Below, piece after piece: positions 8,082-17,020 of a DNA stretch of 64,000 nt (position 1 is its first letter; each line of letters starts with the position of its first letter). The translations under genes were made by a program, and so were the position numbers. The notes under the pieces are model-generated. The model made no database searches and was not told the origin of the DNA. It was given only the letters and a program-made list of their open reading frames with translations. The DNA is from Mycobacterium sp. 236(2023) (lineage in GTDB: Bacteria; Actinomycetota; Actinomycetes; Mycobacteriales; Mycobacteriaceae): NCBI RefSeq assembly GCF_029623955.1, contig NZ_JARSBP010000002.1:1488001-1552000 (forward strand). Reading direction: 5' to 3'.

Positions 8082-9275
8082 GTGACGGGGCCACTGGCGG
8101 GCATCCGGGTCGTGGAGATGGGACAGCTGATCGCCGGGCCGTTCTGCGGACAGCTACTCGGCGACCTCGGCGCCGACGTCATCAAGCTGGAAGATCCCAC
8201 CCGCGGAGACCCCATGCGCGAGTGGGGACATCAGCGTCCGTCGGGGGAATCCCTGTGGTGGTCGGTGGTGGCCCGCAACAAGCGGTCGGTCACGTGCAAC
8301 CTGAGAACGGAGGAAGGGCAGAACCTCGCACGGCGACTGGCGCTGCGCGCCGACATCGTCGTCGAGAACTTCCGCCCCGGAACCCTCGAACGCTGGGGAC
8401 TGGGCTATGACGAACTGGCGGAGCAGAATCCGGGCCTCATCATGGTGCGGGTCTCCGGTTTCGGACAGTCGGGGCCGTACGCCAACCGGGCTGGCTACGG
8501 CGCGATCGGCGAAGCGATGGGTGGCCTGCGCTACGTCGTCGGTGACCCGAGTACCCCACCCAGCCGTGTCGGCATCTCGATCGGCGATTCGCTGGCGGCC
8601 ACCTACGGCACGTTGGGCGCACTGGCGGCGCTGCATGAGCGCAGCAATACGGGCCTGGGCCAGGTCGTCGACTCTGCTATCTACGAGGCGGTGCTGGGGA
8701 TGATGGAATCAATGGTGCCGGAGTACCAGCAGACCGGTTACATCCGGGAGCGCACAGGTGCCGTACTCCCGAATGTCGCGCCCAGCAACGTCTATCCGAC
8801 GAGCGACGAACTGTGGGTGTTGATCGCCGCCAACCAGGACACCGTGTTCCGGCGTTTGGCGCAGGCCATGGGACGTCCCGAATTGGCCGACGACGAGCGA
8901 TTCGCGACGCACGGCGCCCGTGGTGAACGTCAGGCCGAACTCGACGCGTTGATCGCGGAATGGACGCGCGGCCTCGACGGCGCTGCACTGGAGAAGACGC
9001 TGGAATCTGCCGGCGTGCCGTGCGGACAGATCTACCGCGCTCCCGACATGCTCGCCGACGAACACTACCGCGCGCGGAACTCCATCGTCGAAGTAGACCA
9101 TGAGAGGCTCGGAAAAGTGGCCATGCAGAACGTCTTTCCGCGGTTGACCCGGTCGCCGGGTCGCGTCCGGTGGGTCGGGCCGAGCCTTGGGGCACACACC
9201 GAGGAGGTTCTCGTGAGCGAACTCGGACTGACTGCGGAGGAGTTGGCGCATCTTCGGGACAAGGGCGTGGCATGA
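8082..9275 (+). CDS. Class III (CaiB/BaiF) CoA-transferase
   Basis: A 397-residue enzyme expected to transfer CoA from a donor thioester onto the imported acid. The start is the GTG at 8082 (AAGGAAG 8 bases upstream and the family-typical opening TGPLAGIRVVEMGQLIAGP); a GTG at 8028 overlapping the permease stop is an alternative that would add 18 residues. The catalytic aspartate that carries the acyl-enzyme is D169 in GISIGDSL, the same number as in formyl-CoA transferase. KLEDPTRGDP and NKRSVTCNL are CoA-binding segments. It lies between the importer and the lyase-like gene, overlapping the latter by four bases. Confidence 0.88.
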   Translation: MTGPLAGIRVVEMGQLIAGPFCGQLLGDLGADVIKLEDPTRGDPMREWGHQRPSGESLWWSVVARNKRSVTCNLRTEEGQNLARRLALRADIVVENFRPGTLERWGLGYDELAEQNPGLIMVRVSGFGQSGPYANRAGYGAIGEAMGGLRYVVGDPSTPPSRVGISIGDSLAATYGTLGALAALHERSNTGLGQVVDSAIYEAVLGMMESMVPEYQQTGYIRERTGAVLPNVAPSNVYPTSDELWVLIAANQDTVFRRLAQAMGRPELADDERFATHGARGERQAELDALIAEWTRGLDGAALEKTLESAGVPCGQIYRAPDMLADEHYRARNSIVEVDHERLGKVAMQNVFPRLTRSPGRVRWVGPSLGAHTEEVLVSELGLTAEELAHLRDKGVA

Positions 9276-10222
9276 CCGCAATGCCCGAACTGCCCGACCG
9301 GATCCGTGTCGTCGAGGTCGGGCTGCGCGACGGTCTGCAGGCGGTGTACGACCCGATCCTGGCGACCGAGACGAAGGTCGAGGTGGTACGGCGGCTGATC
9401 GGTGCGGGCGTGCGGGAGATCGAGGCGGTGTCGTTCGCGCACCCCTCGGTGCTTCCCCAACTGGCCGACGCGGCCGAGGTGATGGCGAATGTGCCACGGC
9501 CGCAGGGTGTTCGCTACCGCGGTCTGGTGCCGAACCTCCGCGGCGCCCAGCGCGCCGTGCAGACGGGACTCGACGAGATCGTCGTCGTGGCGTCCGCCGA
9601 CGAGGAAGTCAGCGTGCGCAACCAGAACCGCACCACCGAACAGATCCTGGCGGAGCTGGCGGAAATCGGACTGCTGGTCCGTACCAACGGAGCCGACCTC
9701 GTCGTCGGTGTCGCGTGCGCGTTCTTCGCGCCGGCACACGGGCCGGTGGCCTGGGAACGGACCGTCACCGTCGTCGACGCGGCGGTAGACGCTGGTGCCA
9801 CCGGCATCTACCTCGCCGCGACCTCGGGCATGGAACACCCGTACGAGATGGCGACCGGCATTCAGATTGTGCGAGAACGCCATCCGCATCTGGCTGTAGG
9901 CGTTCACCTGCACAACCGCAACGGGTTGGCGATGGCCAACGCGATCGCGGCGATGGGGGTCGGGGCGGACTGGCTGGAGACGGCGTTCGGCGGCCTGGGC
10001 GGCGACATGTGGTTCCCGGGTGATCCCGAGGTACTGGGTAACGCACCCACCGAGGACCTGGTGCACACTTGCGGCATGTTGGGTGTGGAAACAGGCATCG
10101 ACCTGGCCCGTTACCTCGGTGTCGTGAACCTGATGGCCGAGGAGACCGGACGTCGGCCGGTGTCGTTCGTCTCGCGCGGCGGAAGCCGCGACGAGCTGGC
10201 GCACGCCGCATGGCCGGAGTGA
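9272..10222 (+). CDS. HMG-CoA lyase-like TIM-barrel protein lacking the catalytic cysteine
   Basis: A 316-residue HMGL/pyruvate-carboxyltransferase-type TIM barrel. The metal site of HMG-CoA lyase is preserved: VGLRDGLQ (D20), VHLHN (H212, H214) and an Asn in VLGN (N257). The mobile loop that in true HMG-CoA lyases reads GGCPYA and supplies the acid/base cysteine is here GLGGDMWFPGD, with Asp245 in the cysteine position. The protein therefore probably cleaves or condenses a different CoA ester, or uses another proton carrier. It starts at ATG 9272 inside the CoA-transferase stop and ends overlapping the GntR gene. Retro-aldol cleavage of the newly formed acyl-CoA is the natural inference. Confidence 0.75.
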   Translation: MTAMPELPDRIRVVEVGLRDGLQAVYDPILATETKVEVVRRLIGAGVREIEAVSFAHPSVLPQLADAAEVMANVPRPQGVRYRGLVPNLRGAQRAVQTGLDEIVVVASADEEVSVRNQNRTTEQILAELAEIGLLVRTNGADLVVGVACAFFAPAHGPVAWERTVTVVDAAVDAGATGIYLAATSGMEHPYEMATGIQIVRERHPHLAVGVHLHNRNGLAMANAIAAMGVGADWLETAFGGLGGDMWFPGDPEVLGNAPTEDLVHTCGMLGVETGIDLARYLGVVNLMAEETGRRPVSFVSRGGSRDELAHAAWPE

Positions 10223-10878
10223 CGGTGCCGGCGAAGAGATCGGACGCGGCCGGCGAGGTGTACCGGCTGCTGTCGGAGAGGATCGCGGCGGGGGAGATCA
10301 CCCCGGGAATGCGGCTCAAGGAGTCCGCGCTCGCGGAGTCGCTCGGCTTCAGTCGCACCCCGGTGCGGGAGGCGCTGCGTCGTCTCGCCGCCGACGGGCT
10401 CGTCGTCGTATCCCCCAACCGGGGAGCGCAACTCGTGTCCTACACCGCCGACGAGATCGATGCGTTCTTCTCGGTGCGCGTCATCCTCGAACCCCAGGCC
10501 ACGGTGCTGGCGGTGCCCCGTTTCAGCGGCGACGAGATCGACGAGCTCGACGAGCTCGCCACCCGGATGGCGTCCCTCGTCGCGGACAAGACGGACATGC
10601 ATCTGCTCGGTGAACTGAACCGCGATTTCCACGACAGATTCCTGCACAGCAGCGGGAACCGTGCTCTGGCCTCTGCAGTTTCGGCGGTGGTCCGGCCTGC
10701 GGTGGTCTATCGCACGTTTCACCGGTACTCACCCGAACAGCTGCAGCGCAGCACGGCTCACCATCTCGAGCTCGTGGCTGCAACTCGCGCGCGTGACCCC
10801 GAGTGGGCAGAGTCGGTGATGCGCACACATCTGCTCGCCGCGCGACGCGCCGCGACGAACGGACGCCCCACCGCCTGA
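10210..10878 (+). CDS. GntR-family regulator (FadR/FCD subgroup)
   Basis: A 222-residue transcription factor. Residues about 10-75 form the winged helix-turn-helix (LLSERIAAGEITPGMRLKES, then SRTPVREALRRLAADGLV). Residues about 85-215 are an all-helical FCD ligand-binding domain with the usual metal/ligand residues in LNRDFHDRF and a later TAHHLEL histidine pair. The ATG at 10210 overlaps the lyase gene by 13 bases; a GTG at 10219 would give the GTGA overlap seen elsewhere in this operon and is equally possible. As the last gene of the uptake/CoA operon it probably senses the substrate or its CoA ester and represses the operon through the palindromes near 4.5 kb. Confidence 0.85.
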   Translation: MAGVTVPAKRSDAAGEVYRLLSERIAAGEITPGMRLKESALAESLGFSRTPVREALRRLAADGLVVVSPNRGAQLVSYTADEIDAFFSVRVILEPQATVLAVPRFSGDEIDELDELATRMASLVADKTDMHLLGELNRDFHDRFLHSSGNRALASAVSAVVRPAVVYRTFHRYSPEQLQRSTAHHLELVAATRARDPEWAESVMRTHLLAARRAATNGRPTA

Positions 10879-10962
10879 TACGCAAGCCCGTCGTCCTGTG
10901 GATGGATTCGGGTTTGGGGATGAATTCGTGGGTGTGTCGTTGCCGCGCTGGATGGTTGCGGC

Positions 10963-11334
10963 ATGACCAGATCAGAGAGCCGGGCCGAGATCGGGGCGCT
11001 GGGTGAGCAGCTCGCCGTCGACTATCTCGAGGGGTTGGGTTTGCGGGTGGTGGCCCGTAATTGGCGGAGCCGCTACGGCGAACTCGACATCATCGCCGCC
11101 GACGATGCGGTGCGTGCCGTGGTGTTCGTCGAGGTGAAGACCCGCACGAGTGATCGGTTCGGGGGTGTCGAGCAGGCCGTGACGGTGGACAAGGTGCGGC
11201 GGCTGCGTCGGCTGGCCGGGTTGTGGTTGGGGCAGCAGAACAGGAGTTGGGCGTCGGTGCGCATCGACGTCGTGACCGTCCGGATCGGGCGCGGTCGTAC
11301 GCCGGAAATCGCCCACATCCAGGGGGTGGGGTAG
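10963..11334 (+). CDS. YraN/UPF0102 family endonuclease-like protein
   Basis: A 123-residue cytoplasmic protein of the UPF0102 family (M. tuberculosis Rv2898c by synteny). It has the PD-(D/E)XK nuclease-like core: GEQLAVDYLEGLGLRVVARN, then GELDIIAADD (acidic D in ELD) and VVFVEVKTR (E-x-K). The family has been proposed to act as a Holliday-junction-related nuclease but its role is not settled. The stop codon directly abuts the ATG of the ComM-like gene, and the next gene is dprA, so the trio forms the usual DNA-processing operon of mycobacteria. The 84 bases upstream hold two similar GATGRATTCG copies but no promoter I can name. Confidence 0.85.
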   Translation: MTRSESRAEIGALGEQLAVDYLEGLGLRVVARNWRSRYGELDIIAADDAVRAVVFVEVKTRTSDRFGGVEQAVTVDKVRRLRRLAGLWLGQQNRSWASVRIDVVTVRIGRGRTPEIAHIQGVG

Positions 11335-12843
11335 ATGACGTTGGGGCGGGCGTTTTCGGTGGCGGTGCGAGGTGTGGAGGGCGAGATCGTCGAGATCGAG
11401 GCAGATATCAGTGGAGGGCTTCCCGGTGTCTACCTGGTGGGGTTGGCGGATGCGGCGCTGCGGGAGTCGCGGGACCGGGTGCGCGCGGCGATCACCAACT
11501 GCAAGTTCGAGTGGCCGCAGACGCGGCTGACGCTGGCGCTGTCGCCGGCGACGCTGCCGAAGATGGGGTCGGTGTATGACATCGCGCTGGCTGCTGCGGT
11601 GTTGTCCGCCCAGGTCAAGAAGTCGTGGCCGCGGTTGGAGAAGACGGTGCTATTGGGTGAGCTCGCCCTTGACGGGCGGGTTCGTCCGGTCAAGGGGGTG
11701 CTGCCGGCGGTGCTTGCCGCGCAGAGCCGGGGATGGTCAGCGGTGGTGGTACCGATCGACAACTTGGCCGAGGCCAGCCTCGTCGACGGTATCGAGGTGT
11801 GGGGTGTGCGCGGCCTGGGGCAGTTGCAGGCCTGGTTGGTCGGCAAGGGGGATCTCGATGCTCGCGTCGACAGTCCTCGGGAAGCACCCGAGATCGCGAT
11901 GGATCTCTCTGACGTGGTCGGGCAAACCCAGGCTCGGTATGCGGTGGAGGTCGCGGCTGCCGGGGCGCACAACCTGTTGATGACGGGTCCGCCCGGGGTG
12001 GGGAAAACGATGCTGGCGCAACGGCTTCCCGGATTGTTGCCACCGCTCTCGGATGCTGAGTCGCTGGAGGTCACAGCCATCCATTCTGTGGCGGGCGTAC
12101 TGACCGGCGATGCGCCCCTGATCACCCGGCCACCTTTCGAGGCGCCTCATCACACCTCCAGTGTGGTAGCCCTCGTCGGCGGAGGTCCGGGAATGGCACG
12201 TCCGGGCGCGGTCAGCCGAGCCCACCGCGGCGTTCTGTTCCTCGACGAGTTCGCCGAGATCAACACCAACGCGCTGGAGGCATTGCGAACACCGTTGGAG
12301 GACGGCGAGATCCGGCTCGCGCGCCGCGACGGCGTCGCACGGTACCCATGCCGGATCCAGCTCGTGCTGGCCGCCAACCTCTGCCCGTGCGCTCCACCCG
12401 ACCCGCGTGATTGTTTGTGCGGGGCTGCCGAGAGGCGCCGTTACCGCACGAAGCTTTCGGGCCCGCTCGTCGACCGGGTCGACCTCCGTGTCGAGATGCA
12501 CGCCGCTCGGGAGGGCACGTTCAATGACCAAGAGGGCGAATCGACCGCCGCTGTCCGCGAACGAGTCTGGACTGCCCGCGCCGCAGCCGCTGACCGATGG
12601 CGGCCCTACGGCATCGCCACCAACGCCGACGTGGGCGGTGCGCTGCTGCGCCGCAAGTTCGCACTCGGTGCCGAGGCAATGAGGCCGTTGCGGACAGCGG
12701 TGGACCGCGGTTCGCTGAGCATCCGCGGCATGGACCGCACGGTCCGCGTCGCGTGGACGCTTGGTGATCTCGCCGGACGCACGACACCGAACAAAGAAGA
12801 CGTCGCCACCGCAATGAGTTTCCGTGGGATGGGAGGGAGGTGA
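11335..12843 (+). CDS. YifB/ComM-type Mg-chelatase-like AAA+ ATPase
   Basis: A 502-residue protein (Rv2897c orthologue by position). The N-terminal ChlI-type domain (residues 1-170) precedes an AAA+ module with Walker A GPPGVGKT at 218-225 and Walker B GVLFLDEFAE near 298-307. A Cys-rich insert (NLCPCAPPDPRDCLCG) near residues 345-360 is typical of the family. The C-terminal Mg_chelatase_C region ends in SFRGMGGR. ComM in other bacteria is a helicase that promotes branch migration during natural transformation; the role in mycobacteria is not demonstrated. It abuts yraN without a gap and its TGA shares one base with the ATG of dprA. Confidence 0.9.
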   Translation: MTLGRAFSVAVRGVEGEIVEIEADISGGLPGVYLVGLADAALRESRDRVRAAITNCKFEWPQTRLTLALSPATLPKMGSVYDIALAAAVLSAQVKKSWPRLEKTVLLGELALDGRVRPVKGVLPAVLAAQSRGWSAVVVPIDNLAEASLVDGIEVWGVRGLGQLQAWLVGKGDLDARVDSPREAPEIAMDLSDVVGQTQARYAVEVAAAGAHNLLMTGPPGVGKTMLAQRLPGLLPPLSDAESLEVTAIHSVAGVLTGDAPLITRPPFEAPHHTSSVVALVGGGPGMARPGAVSRAHRGVLFLDEFAEINTNALEALRTPLEDGEIRLARRDGVARYPCRIQLVLAANLCPCAPPDPRDCLCGAAERRRYRTKLSGPLVDRVDLRVEMHAAREGTFNDQEGESTAAVRERVWTARAAAADRWRPYGIATNADVGGALLRRKFALGAEAMRPLRTAVDRGSLSIRGMDRTVRVAWTLGDLAGRTTPNKEDVATAMSFRGMGGR

Positions 12844-13970
12844 TGGATGCGACCGAGCGGTTGGCGTGGGCGTACGTGTCCAGGGTGGCCGAGCCGCCCA
12901 ACCAGCTTCTTGCGGATCTGGTAGCACGAGTGGGCGTCGTCGCCGCCGCGGAGAAGATCAGGCGACGCGACGTCGACAAGAAGCTGAAGCGGGCCACCGA
13001 GGCGCGCTATGAGCTCGATTGCGCAGCTCAGGATCTCGCACTTCTCGACCGTATGGGTGGCCGCCTGATCACTGACGAGGACGACGAGTGGCCGTACCTG
13101 GCGTTCACGGCGTTTCGCACCGTGGACCGGGACAAGAGACCACACGCCTTGCCGCCGCTGGCGCTCTGGGTGCTCGGTCCGTCACGGCTGTGCGATGTCC
13201 CCGACCGTAGCGCTGCCATTGTCGGGACCAGGGCGGCGACGAACTACGGGGAGTACGTGACCGCCGATCTGGCCGCGGGTCTCGTCGAGCGCGACGTGGC
13301 CGTGGTGTCCGGTGGTGCGTACGGGATCGACGGCGCTGCGCACCGCGCGGCGTTGGCGTCCGACGGCGAGACCGTCGCTGTGCTTGCGTCGGGCCTCGAC
13401 GTGCCCTATCCCGCAGGGCATTCCGCACTACTGCATCGGGTGGGCAAGCAAGGGTTGCTCGTCAGCGAGTATCCGCCGGGAACGCGACCTACACGCCGAC
13501 AGTTCCTCACGCGCAACCGTTTGGTGGCAGCGCTGGGCAAAGCCACCGTTGTGGTGGAGGCCGGAATCCGCAGCGGCGCCGCGAACACCGCGGCCTGGGC
13601 CGACGCCCTCGGACGGATCGTGTGTGCGGTACCCGGGCCGATCACGTCCTCGTCTTCGGTCGGCTGTCACGCATTGATCCGCGACGGCAATGCCACACTG
13701 ATCACCCGCGCGGCCGAGGTCGTGGAGTTAGTCGGCAAGGTCGGCGAGTTCGCACCCGACCGTGAGCGACCGGCCAGGGACACCGACGGGCTCAGTGACG
13801 AGGAATTCGTCGTGTACGAAGCGCTGCCCGGTCGCGGCACCCGCACCGTGGAGGAGATCGCCGTCACCGCCGGAATGCCCGCGACGCAGGTGCTCGGACC
13901 GCTGACCATGCTGAACGTCCGCGGCATGGCCGTCCAGGAGAATGGCTGCTGGAAGCTGGCAAAACGCTAG
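12843..13970 (+). CDS. dprA: DNA processing protein DprA/Smf
   Basis: A 375-residue DprA (Rv2896c position). It protects incoming single-stranded DNA and loads RecA in competent bacteria. After an N-terminal helical domain, the Rossmann-like DprA core shows IVGTRAATNYGEYV, SGGAYGIDGAAHRAAL, LASGLDVPYPAGH and LTRNRLVAALGKATVVVEAG with RSGAANTAAWA. A C-terminal winged-helix segment (RTVEEIAVTAGMPATQVLGP) follows. ATG 12843 is preferred over the GTG at 12840 because a run GGGAGGGAGG lies just upstream. The gene completes the yraN-comM-dprA unit. Confidence 0.92.
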   Translation: MDATERLAWAYVSRVAEPPNQLLADLVARVGVVAAAEKIRRRDVDKKLKRATEARYELDCAAQDLALLDRMGGRLITDEDDEWPYLAFTAFRTVDRDKRPHALPPLALWVLGPSRLCDVPDRSAAIVGTRAATNYGEYVTADLAAGLVERDVAVVSGGAYGIDGAAHRAALASDGETVAVLASGLDVPYPAGHSALLHRVGKQGLLVSEYPPGTRPTRRQFLTRNRLVAALGKATVVVEAGIRSGAANTAAWADALGRIVCAVPGPITSSSSVGCHALIRDGNATLITRAAEVVELVGKVGEFAPDRERPARDTDGLSDEEFVVYEALPGRGTRTVEEIAVTAGMPATQVLGPLTMLNVRGMAVQENGCWKLAKR

Positions 13971-14033
13971 GAACCTGCCGCGCTGCTCTCACTCGTATAG
14001 TCGGATGAAGAGCTGAGCAGTGGAGGAAAAGAA

Positions 14034-14888
14034 GTGGCAGGACGTCCCGTGCACACCTTCGAGGTCGTGCGTACCGAACAACTGACCCCGCATGTCGTGC
14101 GAGTAGTGCTGGGCGGCAAAGGTTTCGACACGTTCACGCCGAATGACAACACCGACTCCTATGTCAAGCTGGTGTTCCTCGACGACGACATCGACGTCAG
14201 CAAGCTCACGTCGTTCGGACGCCAGTTGACGCTCGACAGTTTCAACAAGCTGCCCGCCGAGCAGCGGCCCACCGTCCGCACCTACACCGTCCGTGACGCC
14301 GACACCGGCCGTCGAGAGATCACCATCGACTTCGTCGTCCACGGAGACCACGGCGTCGCGGGCCCCTGGGCAGCCTCGGCCGTCCCGGGCCAGCGGTTGT
14401 TCGTCATGGGTCCCAGCGGGGCGTACTCACCGAGTCCGGAAGCGGACTGGCATCTGTTCGCCGGCGACGAATCCGCGCTGCCCGCGATCAGTACCGCGCT
14501 GGAAGCGTTGCCGGACAACGCGATCGGCAAAGTGTTCATCGAAGTGGCCGGGCCCGAGGACCAGATCGAACTCAAGGCTCCCTCCGGTGTCGAGGTGGCG
14601 TGGATCTACCGCGGCGGACGCGCAGATCTGGTGTCCGACGACACCGCGGGCGACCACGCCCCGCTGGTCGCCGCGGTCAAGGAAGCGGCGTGGCTGCCCG
14701 GCCAGGTGCAAGTGTTCATCCACGGCGAAGCCCAGGCGGTCATGCACAATCTGCGGCCCTACATCCGCAAGGAACGCGGGGTCGACGCCAAGTGGGCGTC
14801 CTCGATCTCCGGCTACTGGCGCCGCGGTCGCACCGAAGAGACCTTCCGCGAATGGAAGCGTGAACTCGCCGAGGCCGAATCCAAATAG
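14034..14888 (+). CDS. Siderophore-interacting (ViuB-like) flavin reductase
   Basis: A 284-residue member of the siderophore-interacting protein family, equivalent by position to Rv2895c (viuB). It would use FAD and NAD(P)H to reduce ferric siderophore in the cytoplasm. Visible features are the N-terminal FAD-binding barrel with RTYTVRDAD near residue 81, DFVVHGDHGVAGPWA near 101-115, an NAD(P)H domain with LFAGDESALPAISTAL, a GEAQAVM helix and the C-terminal GYWRRGRTEE. The GTG start follows GGAGGAAAAG at an ideal distance. No iron-box palindrome is evident in the 63 bases upstream. Confidence 0.85.
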   Translation: MAGRPVHTFEVVRTEQLTPHVVRVVLGGKGFDTFTPNDNTDSYVKLVFLDDDIDVSKLTSFGRQLTLDSFNKLPAEQRPTVRTYTVRDADTGRREITIDFVVHGDHGVAGPWAASAVPGQRLFVMGPSGAYSPSPEADWHLFAGDESALPAISTALEALPDNAIGKVFIEVAGPEDQIELKAPSGVEVAWIYRGGRADLVSDDTAGDHAPLVAAVKEAAWLPGQVQVFIHGEAQAVMHNLRPYIRKERGVDAKWASSISGYWRRGRTEETFREWKRELAEAESK

Positions 14889-14924
14889 CCCGGAAAGACC
14901 ACCTGTCGATGGCAGGCTGAGGGC

Positions 14925-16085
14925 ATGACCTTCGGCAACTACCAACTCGAGATCTATCTGCAGGGCCTGTCCGGCGTCATGCCGAACTTCCCGATGGACT
15001 ACGCGGGTTGGGAGGCCAAAGCCGAGGCCGCGATGGCCCCGTCGGTCTGGTCCTACGTCGTCGGCGGCTCCGGTGACGAACACACCCAGCGCGGCAACCG
15101 CACCGCGTTCGACCGCTGGGGCCTCATGCCGCGGATGATGGTCGGCGCCAAGGAACGCGACCTGTCCGTCGACCTGTTCGGTCTGAAGCTGCCGACGCCG
15201 ATCTTCATGGCCCCGATCGGCGTGGTCGGGATCTGCTCGCAGAGCGGGCACGGCGATCTGGAGGCTGCTCGCGCCGCCGCCCGGACGGGTGTCCCGATGA
15301 CCATCTCCACACTCACCGAGGATCCCCTCGAAGACGTGGCCGCCCAGTTCGGCGACACTCCCGGGTTCTTTCAGCTGTACACGCCGACCGATCGAGATCT
15401 GGCGGCCAGTTTCGTCAACCGCGCCGAGGCGGCCGGCTACAAGGCGATCATCGTCACCCTCGACACCTGGGTGCCAGGCTGGCGTCCCCGCGACCTGTCG
15501 ACGGCGAACTTCCCGCAGCTGAGGGGCCGCTGCCTGTCGAACTACACGAGCGACCCTGTGTTCCGCGGCCTCCTCGCCCAGTCCCCCGAGGAGAGTCCGC
15601 AAGCGGCCGTCATGCAATGGGCCGGGCTCTTCGGAAATCCGCTGACCTGGGATGACCTGCCGTGGCTGCGGTCCCTGACCGATCTTCCACTGCTCCTCAA
15701 GGGAATCTGCCATCCCGACGACGTGCGACGCGCCAAGGACGGCGGCGTCGACGGCATCTACTGCTCCACCCACGGCGGCCGGCAGGCCAACGGCGGCCTG
15801 CCCGCCATCGACTGTCTGCCCGGGGTGGTCGAGGCCGCCGACGGAATGCCCGTGCTGTTCGACTCCGGGATCCGCAGTGGCGCCGACATCGTCAAGGCGC
15901 TGGCGCTGGGCGCCACCGCCGTCGGCATCGGCCGGCCGTACGCCTACGGGCTGGCCATCGGCGGCGAGGACGGACTCGTCCACGTGCTGCGGTCCCTGCT
16001 GGCCGAAACCGATTTGATCATGGCCGTCGACGGCTATCCCACCCGCGCAGATCTCACTCCGGACACATTGCGGCGCGTCCTCTAG
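14925..16085 (+). CDS. FMN-dependent alpha-hydroxy-acid oxidase, lactate 2-monooxygenase-like
   Basis: A 386-residue FMN TIM-barrel enzyme that resembles mycobacterial lactate 2-monooxygenase along its whole length (my recollection of the M. smegmatis enzyme, about 394 residues). [37 protein letters not shown] and [14 protein letters not shown] belong to that subgroup. The catalytic base is the His in [12 protein letters not shown], and the FMN phosphate site is [19 protein letters not shown]. It would oxidise L-lactate or a related 2-hydroxy acid. In M. tuberculosis xerC follows viuB directly as I recall, so this gene is an accessory insertion here. Substrate is uncertain because the family is broad. 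Confidence 0.82.
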   Translation: MTFGNYQLEIYLQGLSGVMPNFPMDYAGWEAKAEAAMAPSVWSYVVGGSGDEHTQRGNRTAFDRWGLMPRMMVGAKERDLSVDLFGLKLPTPIFMAPIGVVGICSQSGHGDLEAARAAARTGVPMTISTLTEDPLEDVAAQFGDTPGFFQLYTPTDRDLAASFVNRAEAAGYKAIIVTLDTWVPGWRPRDLSTANFPQLRGRCLSNYTSDPVFRGLLAQSPEESPQAAVMQWAGLFGNPLTWDDLPWLRSLTDLPLLLKGICHPDDVRRAKDGGVDGIYCSTHGGRQANGGLPAIDCLPGVVEAADGMPVLFDSGIRSGADIVKALALGATAVGIGRPYAYGLAIGGEDGLVHVLRSLLAETDLIMAVDGYPTRADLTPDTLRRVL

Positions 16086-16117
16086 AACCGCCACCGGGTC
16101 TCTGCCACGGTGGCGTC

Positions 16118-17020
16118 GTGGAGGCCGTCCTGGAGGAGTTCGACGAATACCTCGCCCTGGAACGCGGTCGATCGGAGCACACCCGACGCGCCTACCTGGG
16201 CGACCTTCGGTCGCTGCTCGACTTCCTGACCGAGCGCAGCCCCGGCGCAGGCTTGCGCGGCCTGACGCTGCCCGTGCTGCGGTCCTGGCTGGCCAGTCAG
16301 GCGTCCGGGGGAGCGGCGCGATCGACGCTGGCCCGCCGCACCTCGTCGGTCAAGACATTCACGGCGTGGGCACTACGTCGCGGCATCATCGGCGACGACC
16401 CTGCGGCCCGGCTGCAGGTTCCCAAAGCCCGCCGGACCCTGCCCGCCGTGCTGCGGACAGATCAAGCCATCGACGCCATGGACGCCGCGAAAAGCGGTGC
16501 GCAGGAAGGTGATCCGCTCGCCTTACGGGACCGCCTGATCGTCGAGATGCTCTATGCGACAGGCATCCGTGTCAGCGAACTGTGCGGGCTCGACGTCGAT
16601 GACGTGGACACCTCCCGGCGAGTGCTGCGAGTGCTCGGCAAGGGCAACAAACAGCGCACCGTGCCCTACGGGCAACCCGCGCAGGCCGCGCTGACCGCGT
16701 GGCTGAAAGACGGGCGGCCGGCGCTCGCCACCCAGGACTCGGGTCCGGCCCTGCTGCTGGGCGCGCGCGGCGGACGCCTGGATCCGCGTCAGGCCCGCAC
16801 GGTCGTGCACCAGACCATGGCCGCCGTCACCGGGGCGCCGGACATCGGCCCGCACGGGCTGCGGCACAGCGCGGCAACACATCTTCTTGAGGGCGGCGCC
16901 GATCTGAGGGTGGTGCAGGAACTTTTGGGTCACTCGACGCTGGCCACCACACAGCTCTACACCCATGTCACGGTGGCGCGATTACGTGCCGTGCACGACC
17001 AGGCCCACCCGCGCGCCTAG
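16118..17020 (+). CDS. xerC: Tyrosine recombinase XerC
   Basis: A 300-residue site-specific recombinase that resolves chromosome dimers at dif with XerD. The GTG at 16118 gives the expected family length; upstream in-frame codons lie in the preceding enzyme gene. The N-terminal SAM-like core-binding domain covers residues 1-100. All catalytic residues are present: R151 (ATGIRVSEL), K175 (GKGNKQR), H246 and R249 (HGLRH), H272 (LLGHS) and the nucleophile Y281 (LYTHV). The 3' end overlaps the convergent peptidase gene by four bases. It is one of the syntenic core genes (Rv2894c). Confidence 0.92.
   Translation: MEAVLEEFDEYLALERGRSEHTRRAYLGDLRSLLDFLTERSPGAGLRGLTLPVLRSWLASQASGGAARSTLARRTSSVKTFTAWALRRGIIGDDPAARLQVPKARRTLPAVLRTDQAIDAMDAAKSGAQEGDPLALRDRLIVEMLYATGIRVSELCGLDVDDVDTSRRVLRVLGKGNKQRTVPYGQPAQAALTAWLKDGRPALATQDSGPALLLGARGGRLDPRQARTVVHQTMAAVTGAPDIGPHGLRHSAATHLLEGGADLRVVQELLGHSTLATTQLYTHVTVARLRAVHDQAHPRA

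Noticed and set aside
7212..9275. A single 687-codon open frame joining a permease and a CoA-transferase
   Set aside because: The middle part (about 7675-8030) has no permease or transferase features, while the true permease C-terminus is in another frame. It is a product of the one-base frameshift, not a real fusion.
14427..16094. A 555-codon open frame on the minus strand
   Set aside because: It lies opposite the strongly supported siderophore-interacting and lactate-monooxygenase-like genes and has Asp/Gly/Arg-rich composition typical of antisense frames in high-GC DNA.
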